Shown: piece after piece, positions 26,390-34,989 of the stretch
Position numbering within the stretch: the first letter of the stretch is position 1
Layout of the letters: each line of letters opens with the position of its first letter
Program-made: the position numbers and the translations under genes
Source of the DNA: Ameyamaea chiangmaiensis
GTDB taxonomy: Bacteria; Pseudomonadota; Alphaproteobacteria; Acetobacterales; Acetobacteraceae
Length of the DNA stretch: 64,000 bases
NCBI RefSeq assembly: GCF_025995235.1
Contig: NZ_BAPT01000008.1
Span: 1-64,000 of the forward strand
Reading direction: 5' to 3'
The notes under the pieces: generated by a model
Databases searched by the model: none
What the model was told of the DNA's origin: nothing
The model's input: the letters and a program-made list of their open reading frames with translations, nothing else

Positions 26390-27720
26390 GCACCGGGACC
26401 GCCAGTGCCGCCGCCGTCCTGGCGGCTGCACGCGCCGGAGACGCGGCGCAGGCCCGCGCGCTGCTGGCCACCATCGTGCGGGAGGAGTTTTCCCTGCCGG
26501 TGGCCGAGATCACGCTGGGAACCGACGGCTACAGCCTGAATTCGGTCAACGGCTTCATCACCACCGACAGCGGCGAGAGCTTTTTCTTCAAGTTCCATCA
26601 TGAGGAAGGCGAGGACTCCGTCCTACAGGAGTTCTATCGCGGCGAAGTGCTTCAGGCGGCGGGATACCCGATCGACATGCCCGTCCATGTCTGCCGGCGT
26701 GTGGGGCGGCAGATCCTGCTCTATCGTCGTCGCCACACACCCCGGCTGGCCGACGCCGCACGCGCGGTCGATCACGGCGATCCCCTGCCCGACGCCCCGG
26801 CCGACGCGCTGCTGGGCGCGCAGGCGGCACTCGACGACCTGACCGCCGCGATCTATCGCGCCAGCTGGCACCCGATCGACGCGGCGACCAGTGCCGCCGA
26901 ACCGGTGCATCAACTGTTCTTCCACCGTCTGGTCACGCCCGGACGGCCCACCGACGTCCTTGGCGGCCGCGCGGCCACGTTCTTTGCCGCCGACCGCCTG
27001 TTCACCCTACCCGGGGCCACGCTGGGCGGCGCGGACCTTCTGGACCTGCGCTGGGTGATCGACGGCACGCCCTATCACGGCACGCTGCGGACGTGCCTGG
27101 AGTCCAGCCTGCGGCTGCTGACGCCCGCAGCCCTTGCCCATGGCGGCGGCGTGGTTGCCCACGGGGACGCGCATAACGCCAATGTCTGGTTCGACCCCGC
27201 CCACGCCGACACGCCCGCGCATCTGACGTTCTTCGATCCCGCCTTCGCCGGCACGCACGTCCCCGCCCTGCTGGCCGAGGTCAAGGCGACCTTCCACAAC
27301 ATCCTCGCCCACCCGGACTGGCTGTATCATCCCGCCGATCTGGCCGCCCAGCCCCATATCCGCGTGACGGACGGGGTCGCGACGGTGACGTCGGGGTGGG
27401 CGCCCACCCCCCTGCGACGCGCGTTTCTGCGGGGCAAGGCGCAGCGCCTGTGGCGGCCCCTTCTGGCCCTGCTGCACGCGCACGACGCGCTGGGGCCGGA
27501 ATGGCGCCAGACGCTGCGCTGCGCGCTGTTCTGCTGCCCCACGCTGGTGATGGACCTGTGCCCGGCGGGTGTACGCCACACGCCGCAGTCGGCCTTGAAC
27601 GGACTTGCCGTGGCGATGATGTGCGGGGCGGAGCCGGAGCGGGCGGGCGCCGATCCCGTGGCCCGCTTCCTCGACACCCTTGACCCGACGCGCGCCGATC
27701 CGGATTTTGCGTCGATCTGA
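26386..27720 (+). CDS. APH/ChoK-like small-molecule kinase homologue
   Basis: The 444-residue protein has the aminoglycoside/choline phosphotransferase core. VVAHGDAHNANVWFD (about residues 262-276) holds the catalytic-loop Asp and metal-binding Asn, and LTFFDPAFAG holds the second metal-binding Asp. An N-terminal lobe includes FFFKFHHEEGED with the likely ATP-binding Lys. The C-terminal segment beyond residue 330 is longer than in typical APH proteins. It probably phosphorylates a hydroxyl group of a small molecule. The start overlaps the HisD-like stop by 4 bp (ATGA), and the NCS1 permease gene follows 33 bp later, so it belongs to the same transport and catabolic unit. Substrate unknown. 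Confidence 0.75.
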   Translation: MSTGTASAAAVLAAARAGDAAQARALLATIVREEFSLPVAEITLGTDGYSLNSVNGFITTDSGESFFFKFHHEEGEDSVLQEFYRGEVLQAAGYPIDMPVHVCRRVGRQILLYRRRHTPRLADAARAVDHGDPLPDAPADALLGAQAALDDLTAAIYRASWHPIDAATSAAEPVHQLFFHRLVTPGRPTDVLGGRAATFFAADRLFTLPGATLGGADLLDLRWVIDGTPYHGTLRTCLESSLRLLTPAALAHGGGVVAHGDAHNANVWFDPAHADTPAHLTFFDPAFAGTHVPALLAEVKATFHNILAHPDWLYHPADLAAQPHIRVTDGVATVTSGWAPTPLRRAFLRGKAQRLWRPLLALLHAHDALGPEWRQTLRCALFCCPTLVMDLCPAGVRHTPQSALNGLAVAMMCGAEPERAGADPVARFLDTLDPTRADPDFASI

Positions 27721-27753
27721 CAACGGTCGCCCAGACCTTCCCCGGAAACCCCC

Positions 27754-29136
27754 ATGACGGCCAGCCAGACCGAGTCCATCGGAACACCCTTCGTCCTGGA
27801 AGGCGAGACCATCTTCCCGGTGCCGGAGGCCAGGCGCCACGGCAACGCCCTGTCGCTCTGCCTGGTCTGGATCGGTGCCAACCAGAACATCATGTCGATC
27901 CTGACCGGCATGATCTATCCGCGCCTGTGCCACCTGTCGCTGGGCTGGTCGATCCTGGCCATTCTGGCGGGCAACCTGATCGGGGGCGTGTTCATGGCGC
28001 TGCATGCCGCCCAGGGGCCACGTCTGGGCATTCCGCAGATGCAGCAGACACGCGGCCAGTTCGGGTCGGTCGGCAGCCTGCTGGTCGTGGGGATCGTCAT
28101 CGTCATGTATGTCGGCTTTACCGCGACCCTGCTGGCCATCGGCCGGGATCAGGCGCTCGAGGCCTTCGGCCCGGCGGCCGGGCAGACACCGGTCTGGATC
28201 TCCGCCGTGGTGATCGCCGTTCTGTGCGTCATCGGGCATGGCGTGATCGAACGGTTCATCGGCTGGTTCGCCGGTGTCGCGGGTGTCACGTTCCTCCTGC
28301 TGGGCGGTGTCTACCTGTTCAGCGCGGGCGGGGGTCTGGCGCATCCGTTCTGGCAGACGCCGACGCTGCGTGATGCGATCGCGGGGCTGTCTCTCGGCGT
28401 GCTGTGGCAGATCGCCTATGCGCCCTACGTTTCGGACTACACGCGCTATCTGCCGTCGAAAACCGGCGAGGCGACCGCCTTTCGCGCCTGTCTGGCCGGC
28501 GGCGTGGGGGGCACCGCCTTTCCCACCATCATCGGGGCCATGATCGGCTGCACCCTGTTTTCCGGCACGCCATACGACGCGGTCCGGGCGTTTTCGCCCG
28601 TGCTGCCGGTGCTGCTGTTCACGGTCATGATCACGTCGACGCTGGTCAGCTGCACCATGCAGATCTACTGCGCGGCACTGTCCAGTCTGACCTTCGTGCA
28701 TACCTTCCGCCCGGCGTGGCACCCCACGCACCGCGCGCGCGGGGTCGCCGCGGCATTGCTGCTGGCGGCCTGCGTCGCGATCACGGTCAACCTGGGCAAC
28801 AACGTCCTCGACATCATCAATGATGTGATCGAGCTGCTTCTGGCCGTGCTCTCGCCATGGACGGCGATCAATCTGGTCGACTACTATCTGGTGCAGCACG
28901 GCGCGTATGACATGCCTTCGCTGTTCCGCGCCGACGGCGGCATCTATGGCCGGTTCAACCGCAACGCACTGGTGTGTTACGCGATCGGCATCGCGGTCCA
29001 GATCCCGTTCCTCGCCAACGCGCTCTACACCGGTCCCGCCGCCCGTGCGCTGGGTGCCGTCGATGTGTCATGGGCGGTGGGCATCATCGTCCCGGGCGTG
29101 CTGTACCGGCTTCTGGCACGCAGAACTGCCCCGTAG
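27754..29136 (+). CDS. NCS1 family nucleobase:cation symporter (second copy)
   Basis: The 460-residue protein has about 12 membrane segments and matches the permease at 21587-22972 in key motifs (MALHAAQGPRLG, PQMQQTRGQFG, YAPYVSDYTRYLP). It would import the same or a related heterocycle. Presence of two NCS1 paralogues flanking one enzyme cassette suggests that parent compound and intermediate, or two stereo- or ring-variants, are taken up separately. It ends the operon that begins with the zinc dehydrogenase. Hairpin-forming sequence follows. Confidence 0.92.
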   Translation: MTASQTESIGTPFVLEGETIFPVPEARRHGNALSLCLVWIGANQNIMSILTGMIYPRLCHLSLGWSILAILAGNLIGGVFMALHAAQGPRLGIPQMQQTRGQFGSVGSLLVVGIVIVMYVGFTATLLAIGRDQALEAFGPAAGQTPVWISAVVIAVLCVIGHGVIERFIGWFAGVAGVTFLLLGGVYLFSAGGGLAHPFWQTPTLRDAIAGLSLGVLWQIAYAPYVSDYTRYLPSKTGEATAFRACLAGGVGGTAFPTIIGAMIGCTLFSGTPYDAVRAFSPVLPVLLFTVMITSTLVSCTMQIYCAALSSLTFVHTFRPAWHPTHRARGVAAALLLAACVAITVNLGNNVLDIINDVIELLLAVLSPWTAINLVDYYLVQHGAYDMPSLFRADGGIYGRFNRNALVCYAIGIAVQIPFLANALYTGPAARALGAVDVSWAVGIIVPGVLYRLLARRTAP

Positions 29137-29163
29137 GCCGGGCATCCCGCCGGGCATCGCCTT

Positions 29164-29204
29164 CTTCGGTTTTTCCGAAGCCAAAGAACGCAGATCCGTT
29201 CTTT
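29164..29204 (+). terminator. Two hairpins after the NCS1 operon
   Basis: CTTCGG (29164-29169) pairs with CCGAAG (29175-29180), and AAAGAACG (29183-29190) pairs with CGTTCTTT (29197-29204). The second stem ends in a short T run. They sit 27-68 bp after the permease stop and before the RidA gene, so they may terminate or attenuate the upstream operon. Confidence 0.45.
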
Positions 29205-29290
29205 CATGATTTGTCGCGGCTTGCGAACATTACCCCGTCGCATCAATCGGGGGCCGGCGCATGCCCCCGCACCACGTGAGGGCACAGTCC

Positions 29291-29704
29291 ATGCCGGTCC
29301 ACAAGCGCATCCGTCCGTTCAACACCAAGGCCACCTATCCCGAACAGAACCTCGACAATGACCTGTGCCAGGCCGTCGTCGCCGGTAACACCGTCTATCT
29401 GCGGGGACAGGTGCCGCAGGACCTCGACACGCGCGAGAATGTCGCCGTGGGCGATCCGGTCGGGCAGGCGCACAAGGTGATGCAGAACATCCTGCTGCTG
29501 CTGAAGGAAGCGGGTTCGGAGCCCGCGCATATCTGCAAGGTGACCGTCTATCTCACCGACATCCGCTACCGCGAGGCGACCTACCGGGTGCTGGGCGAAT
29601 ACCTCAAGGGCGTGTTCCCGGTGTTCACCGGCCTTGTGGTCGTGGCGCTCGCCCGGCCGGAATGGCTGATCGAGGTCGACGTGATCGCCGTCCTGCCGGA
29701 CTGA
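29291..29704 (+). CDS. RidA family imine/enamine deaminase
   Basis: The protein is 137 residues from the ATG at 29291, with GAGGG 9 bases upstream. The frame reads back to 29261 without a better site. The pattern KATYPEQNLDNDL, VYLRGQVPQDLDT and LARPEWLIEVDVIAVLPD is that of the RidA/YjgF/Rid superfamily. The conserved Arg near the C-terminus would bind the carboxylate of the substrate. RidA hydrolyses reactive 2-aminoacrylate-type imines released by amino acid or amine catabolism. Its presence beside an amine oxidase-like set of genes hints that the pathway substrate contains nitrogen. The precise subgroup (Rid1-7) was not resolved. Confidence 0.88.
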   Translation: MPVHKRIRPFNTKATYPEQNLDNDLCQAVVAGNTVYLRGQVPQDLDTRENVAVGDPVGQAHKVMQNILLLLKEAGSEPAHICKVTVYLTDIRYREATYRVLGEYLKGVFPVFTGLVVVALARPEWLIEVDVIAVLPD

Positions 29705-29776
29705 CCAGACCACAGGGGCGGCTGCCTCACGCCACCCCGCCCGCCCCGGATTTCCCTCCTGCCTGAGGTCCCTTGC

Positions 29777-32137
29777 ATGCAGCGTCCCGCCTTCATACCG
29801 CTTTCCGCAGCCCTTTTGTCGTCGACCGTCCTGTTGTTCGGCGGCGTCGCACACGCTGCCACGGCGCGCAGGACGCATCCCAAGGCACCCCAGGCCAGCG
29901 GGCAGGCCACGGCCCCGGCCGCCACCACGTACACCGCGCCGCACGCCGCCGTACCGGCGAGCCTGAAGGACACGGGTGCGGGCGAGGCGATCACCGTCTC
30001 CGTCAGCCGCCACGGTGTGGGCGGCGGCCTCATCCGCCCCGAAACCGCGGCCCAGTCGGTCAGCACCATCGCGCGCGAATTCATCGCCAAACAGTCGCCT
30101 GCGTCCAACACGCTGGCGCTCGTCACGCTGTCGCCCGGCGCCAACGTGGCCATGGGCGATCCGTTCGGCGTCACCGACCAGTCCTCGGTCAGCGTGCGCG
30201 GCCTCAACCAGCAGGAAATCGGCTACGTCTTCGAAGGCGCGCCGATGAACGATCCCGACAACTACACCCCCAATTCCTCGGAGTGGGTGGACAGCGAAAA
30301 CATGGAGAGCGTTCAGCTCAAGCAGGGTTCGCCGGACATCGACATTCCCACCAATTTCTCCGCCGGCGGCACGATGAACGTACGCATGCGCGATCCGGAG
30401 CACGAGCGCGGCGGCCAGGTCGACGTCAGCTACGGCTCCCACCAGATGAACCGGCAATATCTGCGCTACGACAGCGGCGACATCGCAAATACGGGCCTGC
30501 GGATGTTCGCCTCCTTTTCGAACCTGACCAGCCAGGCGTGGCGCGGCCCGGGGCGCAACGACCGCCGGCACATGGACTTCAAGGCGATCAAGGACTGGGG
30601 CAACAGCTTCATCTCGCTGTCGATGACCTACAATAACGAGCAGACCGCCTGGTACAGCACGCCGTCCCTGTCGGACTGGAACAAGTATGGTCTGGGCGGC
30701 GGGATCAACCTCAACGGCACCTACAGCTTCGGCGACGCGAACTACTACAAGGGCTATGGCACGAGCTGGACGGACTATTTCATCAGCGGCCAGTCGCACT
30801 TCGAGCTGCGCCATGACCTGACGCTCGACGTCACGCCGTACTACTACCACGGCACCGGCAACTATCCCCTGGGAACCTACACACTCCAGAACACCGGCAC
30901 CTATTACAACGGCACCTCCGCGGTGAACGGCAGCCTCGCGGGCAACAATTACAGCCAGGACGGCAATACCGCGGCGATCTGGGACTGGATCGGCCGCGAG
31001 AGCTATACCGGCCTGAACGCCGCGCTGCATTACGACCACGGTGCCAATCACCTGACGTTCGGCGCGTGGTACGGCTATACGGACATGAACGTGAACGAGC
31101 CTTTCTCCGCCCTCGATGAAAGCGGTAACGCGTCCGGTTCGTATCTGCGTCTGGATAACGGGCTGAAGCTGAACGGCTGGCAGTATCACACCATCACTCA
31201 GACGGCGGCGATCTATATCGGCGACGAACTGCGCCTGATGCACGATCGTCTGCGGATCGGCGTGGGCTTCAAGGAGGTGATGACCGCCCGCAACGGCACC
31301 CTCCAGCAGCCAGGCCCGCAATACCACGCCGGATACAACTCCGCCGAGCCGCTGCCGCGCATGAACATCAGCTTCAAGGTCAACGACAACGTCCAGCTGT
31401 TCGCCAACGTGACCACAAGCTTCCGCCTGCCGATGGGGTCCGCCTTCTACAACCAGTACAACAGCCCCTATGACGCCAGCCTCTACCAGACGGCCAACCG
31501 GTCCCTGAAAGACGAATACAGCATCGCCGAGGAAGTTGGCGCGCGGTATCACGACCGCTGGGTGACGGGATCGGTAACGCTGTTCAACTACAACTTCGTC
31601 CACCACGCCATCAACGAATACATCAATGCCGTGCCCTACTTCCTCGACGCGGGCGGCATGACGTCACGCGGTGTGGACGCAGAACTCGGCCTTGCGCCGT
31701 GGCATCACATCTCGCCTTATTTCTCCGGCGAATATCTGTACGCGACGACCGACAACAACATCACCATGGACGGCGTCACCTACGCGACCAAGGGCAAGGT
31801 CGCGACATCGGCGCCGCGCTGGATGGGGGCGATCGGCCTGCAATATGACGACGGCACGTTCTTCGGCAATATTTCCATGAAGTATGTCGACAAGGAATAC
31901 GGCACGTTCATGAATGACGAGCGCATCCCCGGCCACAAGCAGGTCGACATGATGATCGGCGTTCGTGGCCCTAACATCGGCTTCCTCAAAGCCCCGAGCC
32001 TGCGTCTGAACATTATCAACCTGACGGACTCGCACTATCTCTCCGGCGTCTACAACACCGGTGCGACGGCGGGAACCGCGACGTATTATGTGGCGCCCTC
32101 GTTCGCGTGCCTGGGCACGTTCAGCGCGGGTTTCTGA
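29777..32137 (+). CDS. TonB-dependent outer-membrane receptor
   Basis: The 786-residue protein starts with a signal peptide (about 1-28, ending VAHA) followed by a low-complexity Ala/Thr-rich linker. A plug domain (about 75-200) contains SVSVRGLNQQEIGYVFEGAP and the long remainder is a beta barrel rich in aromatic-ended strands. The C-terminal residue is Phe after a short strand. No clear TonB box could be assigned. It imports a substrate across the outer membrane using the proton motive force through TonB-ExbBD, which is not encoded here. GAGG lies 8 bases before the ATG. Position between RidA and a GMC oxidoreductase suggests that its substrate is that of the catabolic locus, though siderophore uptake is an alternative. 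Confidence 0.9.
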   Translation: MQRPAFIPLSAALLSSTVLLFGGVAHAATARRTHPKAPQASGQATAPAATTYTAPHAAVPASLKDTGAGEAITVSVSRHGVGGGLIRPETAAQSVSTIAREFIAKQSPASNTLALVTLSPGANVAMGDPFGVTDQSSVSVRGLNQQEIGYVFEGAPMNDPDNYTPNSSEWVDSENMESVQLKQGSPDIDIPTNFSAGGTMNVRMRDPEHERGGQVDVSYGSHQMNRQYLRYDSGDIANTGLRMFASFSNLTSQAWRGPGRNDRRHMDFKAIKDWGNSFISLSMTYNNEQTAWYSTPSLSDWNKYGLGGGINLNGTYSFGDANYYKGYGTSWTDYFISGQSHFELRHDLTLDVTPYYYHGTGNYPLGTYTLQNTGTYYNGTSAVNGSLAGNNYSQDGNTAAIWDWIGRESYTGLNAALHYDHGANHLTFGAWYGYTDMNVNEPFSALDESGNASGSYLRLDNGLKLNGWQYHTITQTAAIYIGDELRLMHDRLRIGVGFKEVMTARNGTLQQPGPQYHAGYNSAEPLPRMNISFKVNDNVQLFANVTTSFRLPMGSAFYNQYNSPYDASLYQTANRSLKDEYSIAEEVGARYHDRWVTGSVTLFNYNFVHHAINEYINAVPYFLDAGGMTSRGVDAELGLAPWHHISPYFSGEYLYATTDNNITMDGVTYATKGKVATSAPRWMGAIGLQYDDGTFFGNISMKYVDKEYGTFMNDERIPGHKQVDMMIGVRGPNIGFLKAPSLRLNIINLTDSHYLSGVYNTGATAGTATYYVAPSFACLGTFSAGF

Positions 32138-32162
32138 CAACATCACGACCTGATCGAACGAC

Positions 32163-33779
32163 ATGACACACGCATCCGACCTGTCCGCACCTTTTGACTT
32201 CATCGTCATCGGCGCCGGCTCCGCCGGATGCGTGGCCGCCAACCGGCTGAGCGCGGACGGGCGCTACCGCGTGTGCGTGGTCGAGGCCGGGGGCGCGGAC
32301 ACGACTCCGCGCATCCATGTACCCGCCGGCACGATCACGCTTTATAAAAGCCGTCGTTTCGCCTATCAGTTTTACTCCACGCCCCAGCCTTGGCTCGACG
32401 ATCGCCGCATGCATGTGCCGCGCGGACGGGCGCTGGGCGGCTCGACCACGTTGAACAGCATGATCTATATCCGCGGCGATCGCTCGGATTACGATCACTG
32501 GGCTTCTCTGGGGTGCTCCGGATGGGATTATGCCTCCGTCCTGCCCGAGTTTCGCGCGCTCGAACACTGCCATCGCGCTCTCGATCCTGCCTTCCATGGA
32601 CAGGACGGCGAACTTGATGTCCGGCAGCCGCGCGACGTCAATCCGCTATCGCACGCCTTCGTCCGTGCGGGCGTCGAGGCTGGCCTGCCGGAAAACCACG
32701 ATTTCAACGGCCCGACGCTGGAGGGCGTGGGCATCTACGACGTGACGCAGCGCAACGGCATGCGGCTGAGCGCCTATCGCGCGTTTCTGCATCCCGTGCG
32801 CGATCGCCCCAACCTGACGCTCCTGCCACGGGCCGATGTGCGCCGCGTGGTCGTATCGCACGGTCGCGCCACGGGCGTCGTCGTCGATCATGATGGCCAC
32901 ACCGTCATTCTTCAGGCCCGGCGCGAAATCGTCCTGTGTGCGGGTGCTGTCGCGTCCCCCGCGATCCTGATGGCGTCGGGTATCGGTCCCGGCGATGCCC
33001 TGACCGCTGCCGGTATCGCACCCCTTCATGAACTGCGCGGCGTGGGCGCCAATCTTCAGGATCATCTCGACGGTCTGGTGACCGTGCGCTCGACGGATGC
33101 GCGCACGCTCGGCTTTTCACGGGCCTCCCTGCCGTCGGTCCTGTCGTCGCCGCTGCGCTATCTCGCGGGCCGCAAGGGCTGGCTGACCACGAACTATGTC
33201 GAGGCCGGCGGCTTCGCCCGTACCCGGTATGCCACGGACGTGCCGGACATCCAGTTCCACTTCGTCCCCGGTTATCGCAGCCCGCGCGGTCGTCTGTTCG
33301 AATGGGGGCACGGCATCGCCGTCCACACCTGCGTGCTGCGCCCGCAAAGCCGGGGGCGAATCACCCTGTCCACGGACGGACATGCCGCCCCGGTGATCGA
33401 TTTCAACTTCGCCTCGGTCCCGCGCGATATGGACATCTTGTGCGACGGCATCCACCACGCACGCCGGATTCTGGCGCAAGCGGCGTTCGACCGCACGCGC
33501 GGCACGGAAATCGCCCCGGGGAACGCCGTGGCGTCGGACGACGAGATCCGCGCCTATCTGCGACGCAGCGCGGCGACGGTCTTCCACCCGGCGGGGACAT
33601 GCCGCATGGGCGCCGACGACGCCTCGGTGGTGACGCCACGTCTTCAGGTGCGGGCCGTGGACGGCCTGCGCATCGCCGATGCCTCCATCATGCCCACGCT
33701 GATCAGTGGCAACACGAGCGCGCCGAGCATGATGATCGGCGCGAAGGCCGCGCGCATGGCCCTCGACGACGCACGCTAG
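32163..33779 (+). CDS. GMC family FAD oxidoreductase (choline dehydrogenase-like)
   Basis: The 538-residue flavoprotein has the FAD-binding FIVIGAGSAGCVAANRLS at the N-terminus, GRALGGSTTLNSMIYIRG and the GMC signature ASPAILMASGIGPGDAL. The C-terminal HPAGTCRMG contains the catalytic His, and a GNTSAPSMMIG segment follows. It oxidises an alcohol to an aldehyde with FAD. No signal peptide is present, so it is cytoplasmic. It begins 25 bp after the TonB receptor stop and is probably co-transcribed with it. It resembles BetA-type choline/alcohol dehydrogenases, but the neighbouring genes do not include a betaine aldehyde dehydrogenase, so the substrate is open. Confidence 0.9.
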   Translation: MTHASDLSAPFDFIVIGAGSAGCVAANRLSADGRYRVCVVEAGGADTTPRIHVPAGTITLYKSRRFAYQFYSTPQPWLDDRRMHVPRGRALGGSTTLNSMIYIRGDRSDYDHWASLGCSGWDYASVLPEFRALEHCHRALDPAFHGQDGELDVRQPRDVNPLSHAFVRAGVEAGLPENHDFNGPTLEGVGIYDVTQRNGMRLSAYRAFLHPVRDRPNLTLLPRADVRRVVVSHGRATGVVVDHDGHTVILQARREIVLCAGAVASPAILMASGIGPGDALTAAGIAPLHELRGVGANLQDHLDGLVTVRSTDARTLGFSRASLPSVLSSPLRYLAGRKGWLTTNYVEAGGFARTRYATDVPDIQFHFVPGYRSPRGRLFEWGHGIAVHTCVLRPQSRGRITLSTDGHAAPVIDFNFASVPRDMDILCDGIHHARRILAQAAFDRTRGTEIAPGNAVASDDEIRAYLRRSAATVFHPAGTCRMGADDASVVTPRLQVRAVDGLRIADASIMPTLISGNTSAPSMMIGAKAARMALDDAR

Positions 33780-33813
33780 AACAGGGCCGGACACACACCG
33801 GAGACATATCTTA

Positions 33814-33838
33814 TCTGAACTATTGTTTTTCGTTCAGA
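33814..33838. terminator. Hairpin between convergent GMC and ArgE-like genes
   Basis: TCTGAAC (33814-33820) pairs with GTTCAGA (33832-33838) around an 11-base T-rich loop. It overlaps the last codons of the minus-strand gene. It could act as a bidirectional terminator, though no clear T tract follows the stem. Confidence 0.35.
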
Positions 33839-34973
33839 GACAGAGATTATTGATGATTCCGTCAAGAAAGCGGTCGCCCTCGGCCAGTTCGGCCACCGTG
33901 ATATATTCGTCCGCCTTGTGCGCGCGCGCGATCGATCCCGGTCCGCACACGATGCAGGGCAATCCCAGCTCCTGCGTGAACAGGCCAGCCTCCGTGCCGA
34001 AATCGATCACGCCCGGCCGATTGCGTCCGGCTTCATGCAGGCCCAGGGCGCACAGGTCGCCCTCCGCGCTGGCATCGAGACCGGGATAGGCATTGGTCAC
34101 CTCGATCCGGATCGCGGCCCGATCGTGGCCACGCACGATCTCCCGCGCCGCCGCCTCAAGCCATGCGAGACCGGCCTGTCCGTCCTGCCCCGGAATAAGC
34201 CGCATCTCGGCCATCACCACGCAGCGGTCCGGCACGATGTTCAAGGCCGTTCCACCCTCGATCAGCCCCGCCTGAACGGTCGAGAACGGCACGGCAAAGC
34301 GCGTATCATGGATTTCGGTAGACCGAAGATGCTCCTGCAAGGCGCTCAGCCGCCCGATCATGCCTGCGGCCAGAACGATCGCGTTCGTGCCCTGAAAAGG
34401 ATTGGCCGAATGTGCCGCCTGCCCCTCGCAGGTGATGCGAAACGCGACCTTGCCCTTGTGGGCGATGGCGACGTTCATGTCCGTCGGTTCCCCAACCACG
34501 CAACCCGCGGCCGCGACCCCTTCGTGCCGCAGCGCCGACAGCAGGGACCGCACCCCCACGCAGCCCAGTTCCTCGTCGTAGGAGACGGCAAGATGCAGCG
34601 GCCGCCGCAGCGGGCGGGATGCCGCGCGCCCGGCCGCGGTCACCATGCAGGCCAGAAACCCCTTCATGTCGCTGCTGCCCCGGCCATACAGCCGATCGCC
34701 GTCCTGGGTCAGGGTGAACGGGTCGTGGGTCCAGGGCTGCCCGACCACGGGCACAACATCGGAGTGCGCCGATAGCACCAGCCCGTCCGGCGTCTCGGGC
34801 CCGAGGGACGCGAACAGGCTGAACGCGTCCGGACGATCGCCGGGAAAACGGCGCACGTGCGCACCCGTCGCGCGCAACTGCGCCTCGACCCAGTCGATCA
34901 TCGCCACGTTGGACTGCCCGCAGACGGTCGGAAAGGCCACCAGACGGGCAAGGATCTCCCGGGTCTTCGACAT
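33834..34973 (-). CDS. argE: ArgE-like M20 family N-acyl amino acid deacylase
   Basis: The 379-residue M20 peptidase-family enzyme has the zinc motif SAHSDVVP (His and Asp), the region YDEELGCVGVRS with the catalytic Glu-Glu, and a dimerisation lid. It ends in IDFGTEAGLFTQELG and a metal His. It looks like acetylornithine deacetylase (ArgE), but M20 members hydrolyse many N-acyl or N-carbamoyl amino acids. It lies convergent to the GMC gene and 16 bp after the flavin monooxygenase stop on the same strand. Biosynthetic argE is not expected in a catabolic cluster, so a hydrolytic step in the local pathway is likely. The gene symbol follows family similarity only. Confidence 0.8.
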   Translation of the reverse strand: MSKTREILARLVAFPTVCGQSNVAMIDWVEAQLRATGAHVRRFPGDRPDAFSLFASLGPETPDGLVLSAHSDVVPVVGQPWTHDPFTLTQDGDRLYGRGSSDMKGFLACMVTAAGRAASRPLRRPLHLAVSYDEELGCVGVRSLLSALRHEGVAAAGCVVGEPTDMNVAIAHKGKVAFRITCEGQAAHSANPFQGTNAIVLAAGMIGRLSALQEHLRSTEIHDTRFAVPFSTVQAGLIEGGTALNIVPDRCVVMAEMRLIPGQDGQAGLAWLEAAAREIVRGHDRAAIRIEVTNAYPGLDASAEGDLCALGLHEAGRNRPGVIDFGTEAGLFTQELGLPCIVCGPGSIARAHKADEYITVAELAEGDRFLDGIINNLCL

Positions 34974-34989
34974 CGTCCCGACCTCCGCC

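Noticed and set aside
27007..28899. A 630-codon minus-strand open frame over the kinase and NCS1 genes
   Set aside because: It lacks motifs, has GC-bias composition and is fully antisense to two well-supported genes.
29243..31606. A 787-codon open frame on the minus strand opposite the TonB receptor
   Set aside because: It is antisense to a receptor with clear plug and barrel motifs. Its translation is Arg/Val/Asp-rich with no domains, as expected from third-position GC bias.
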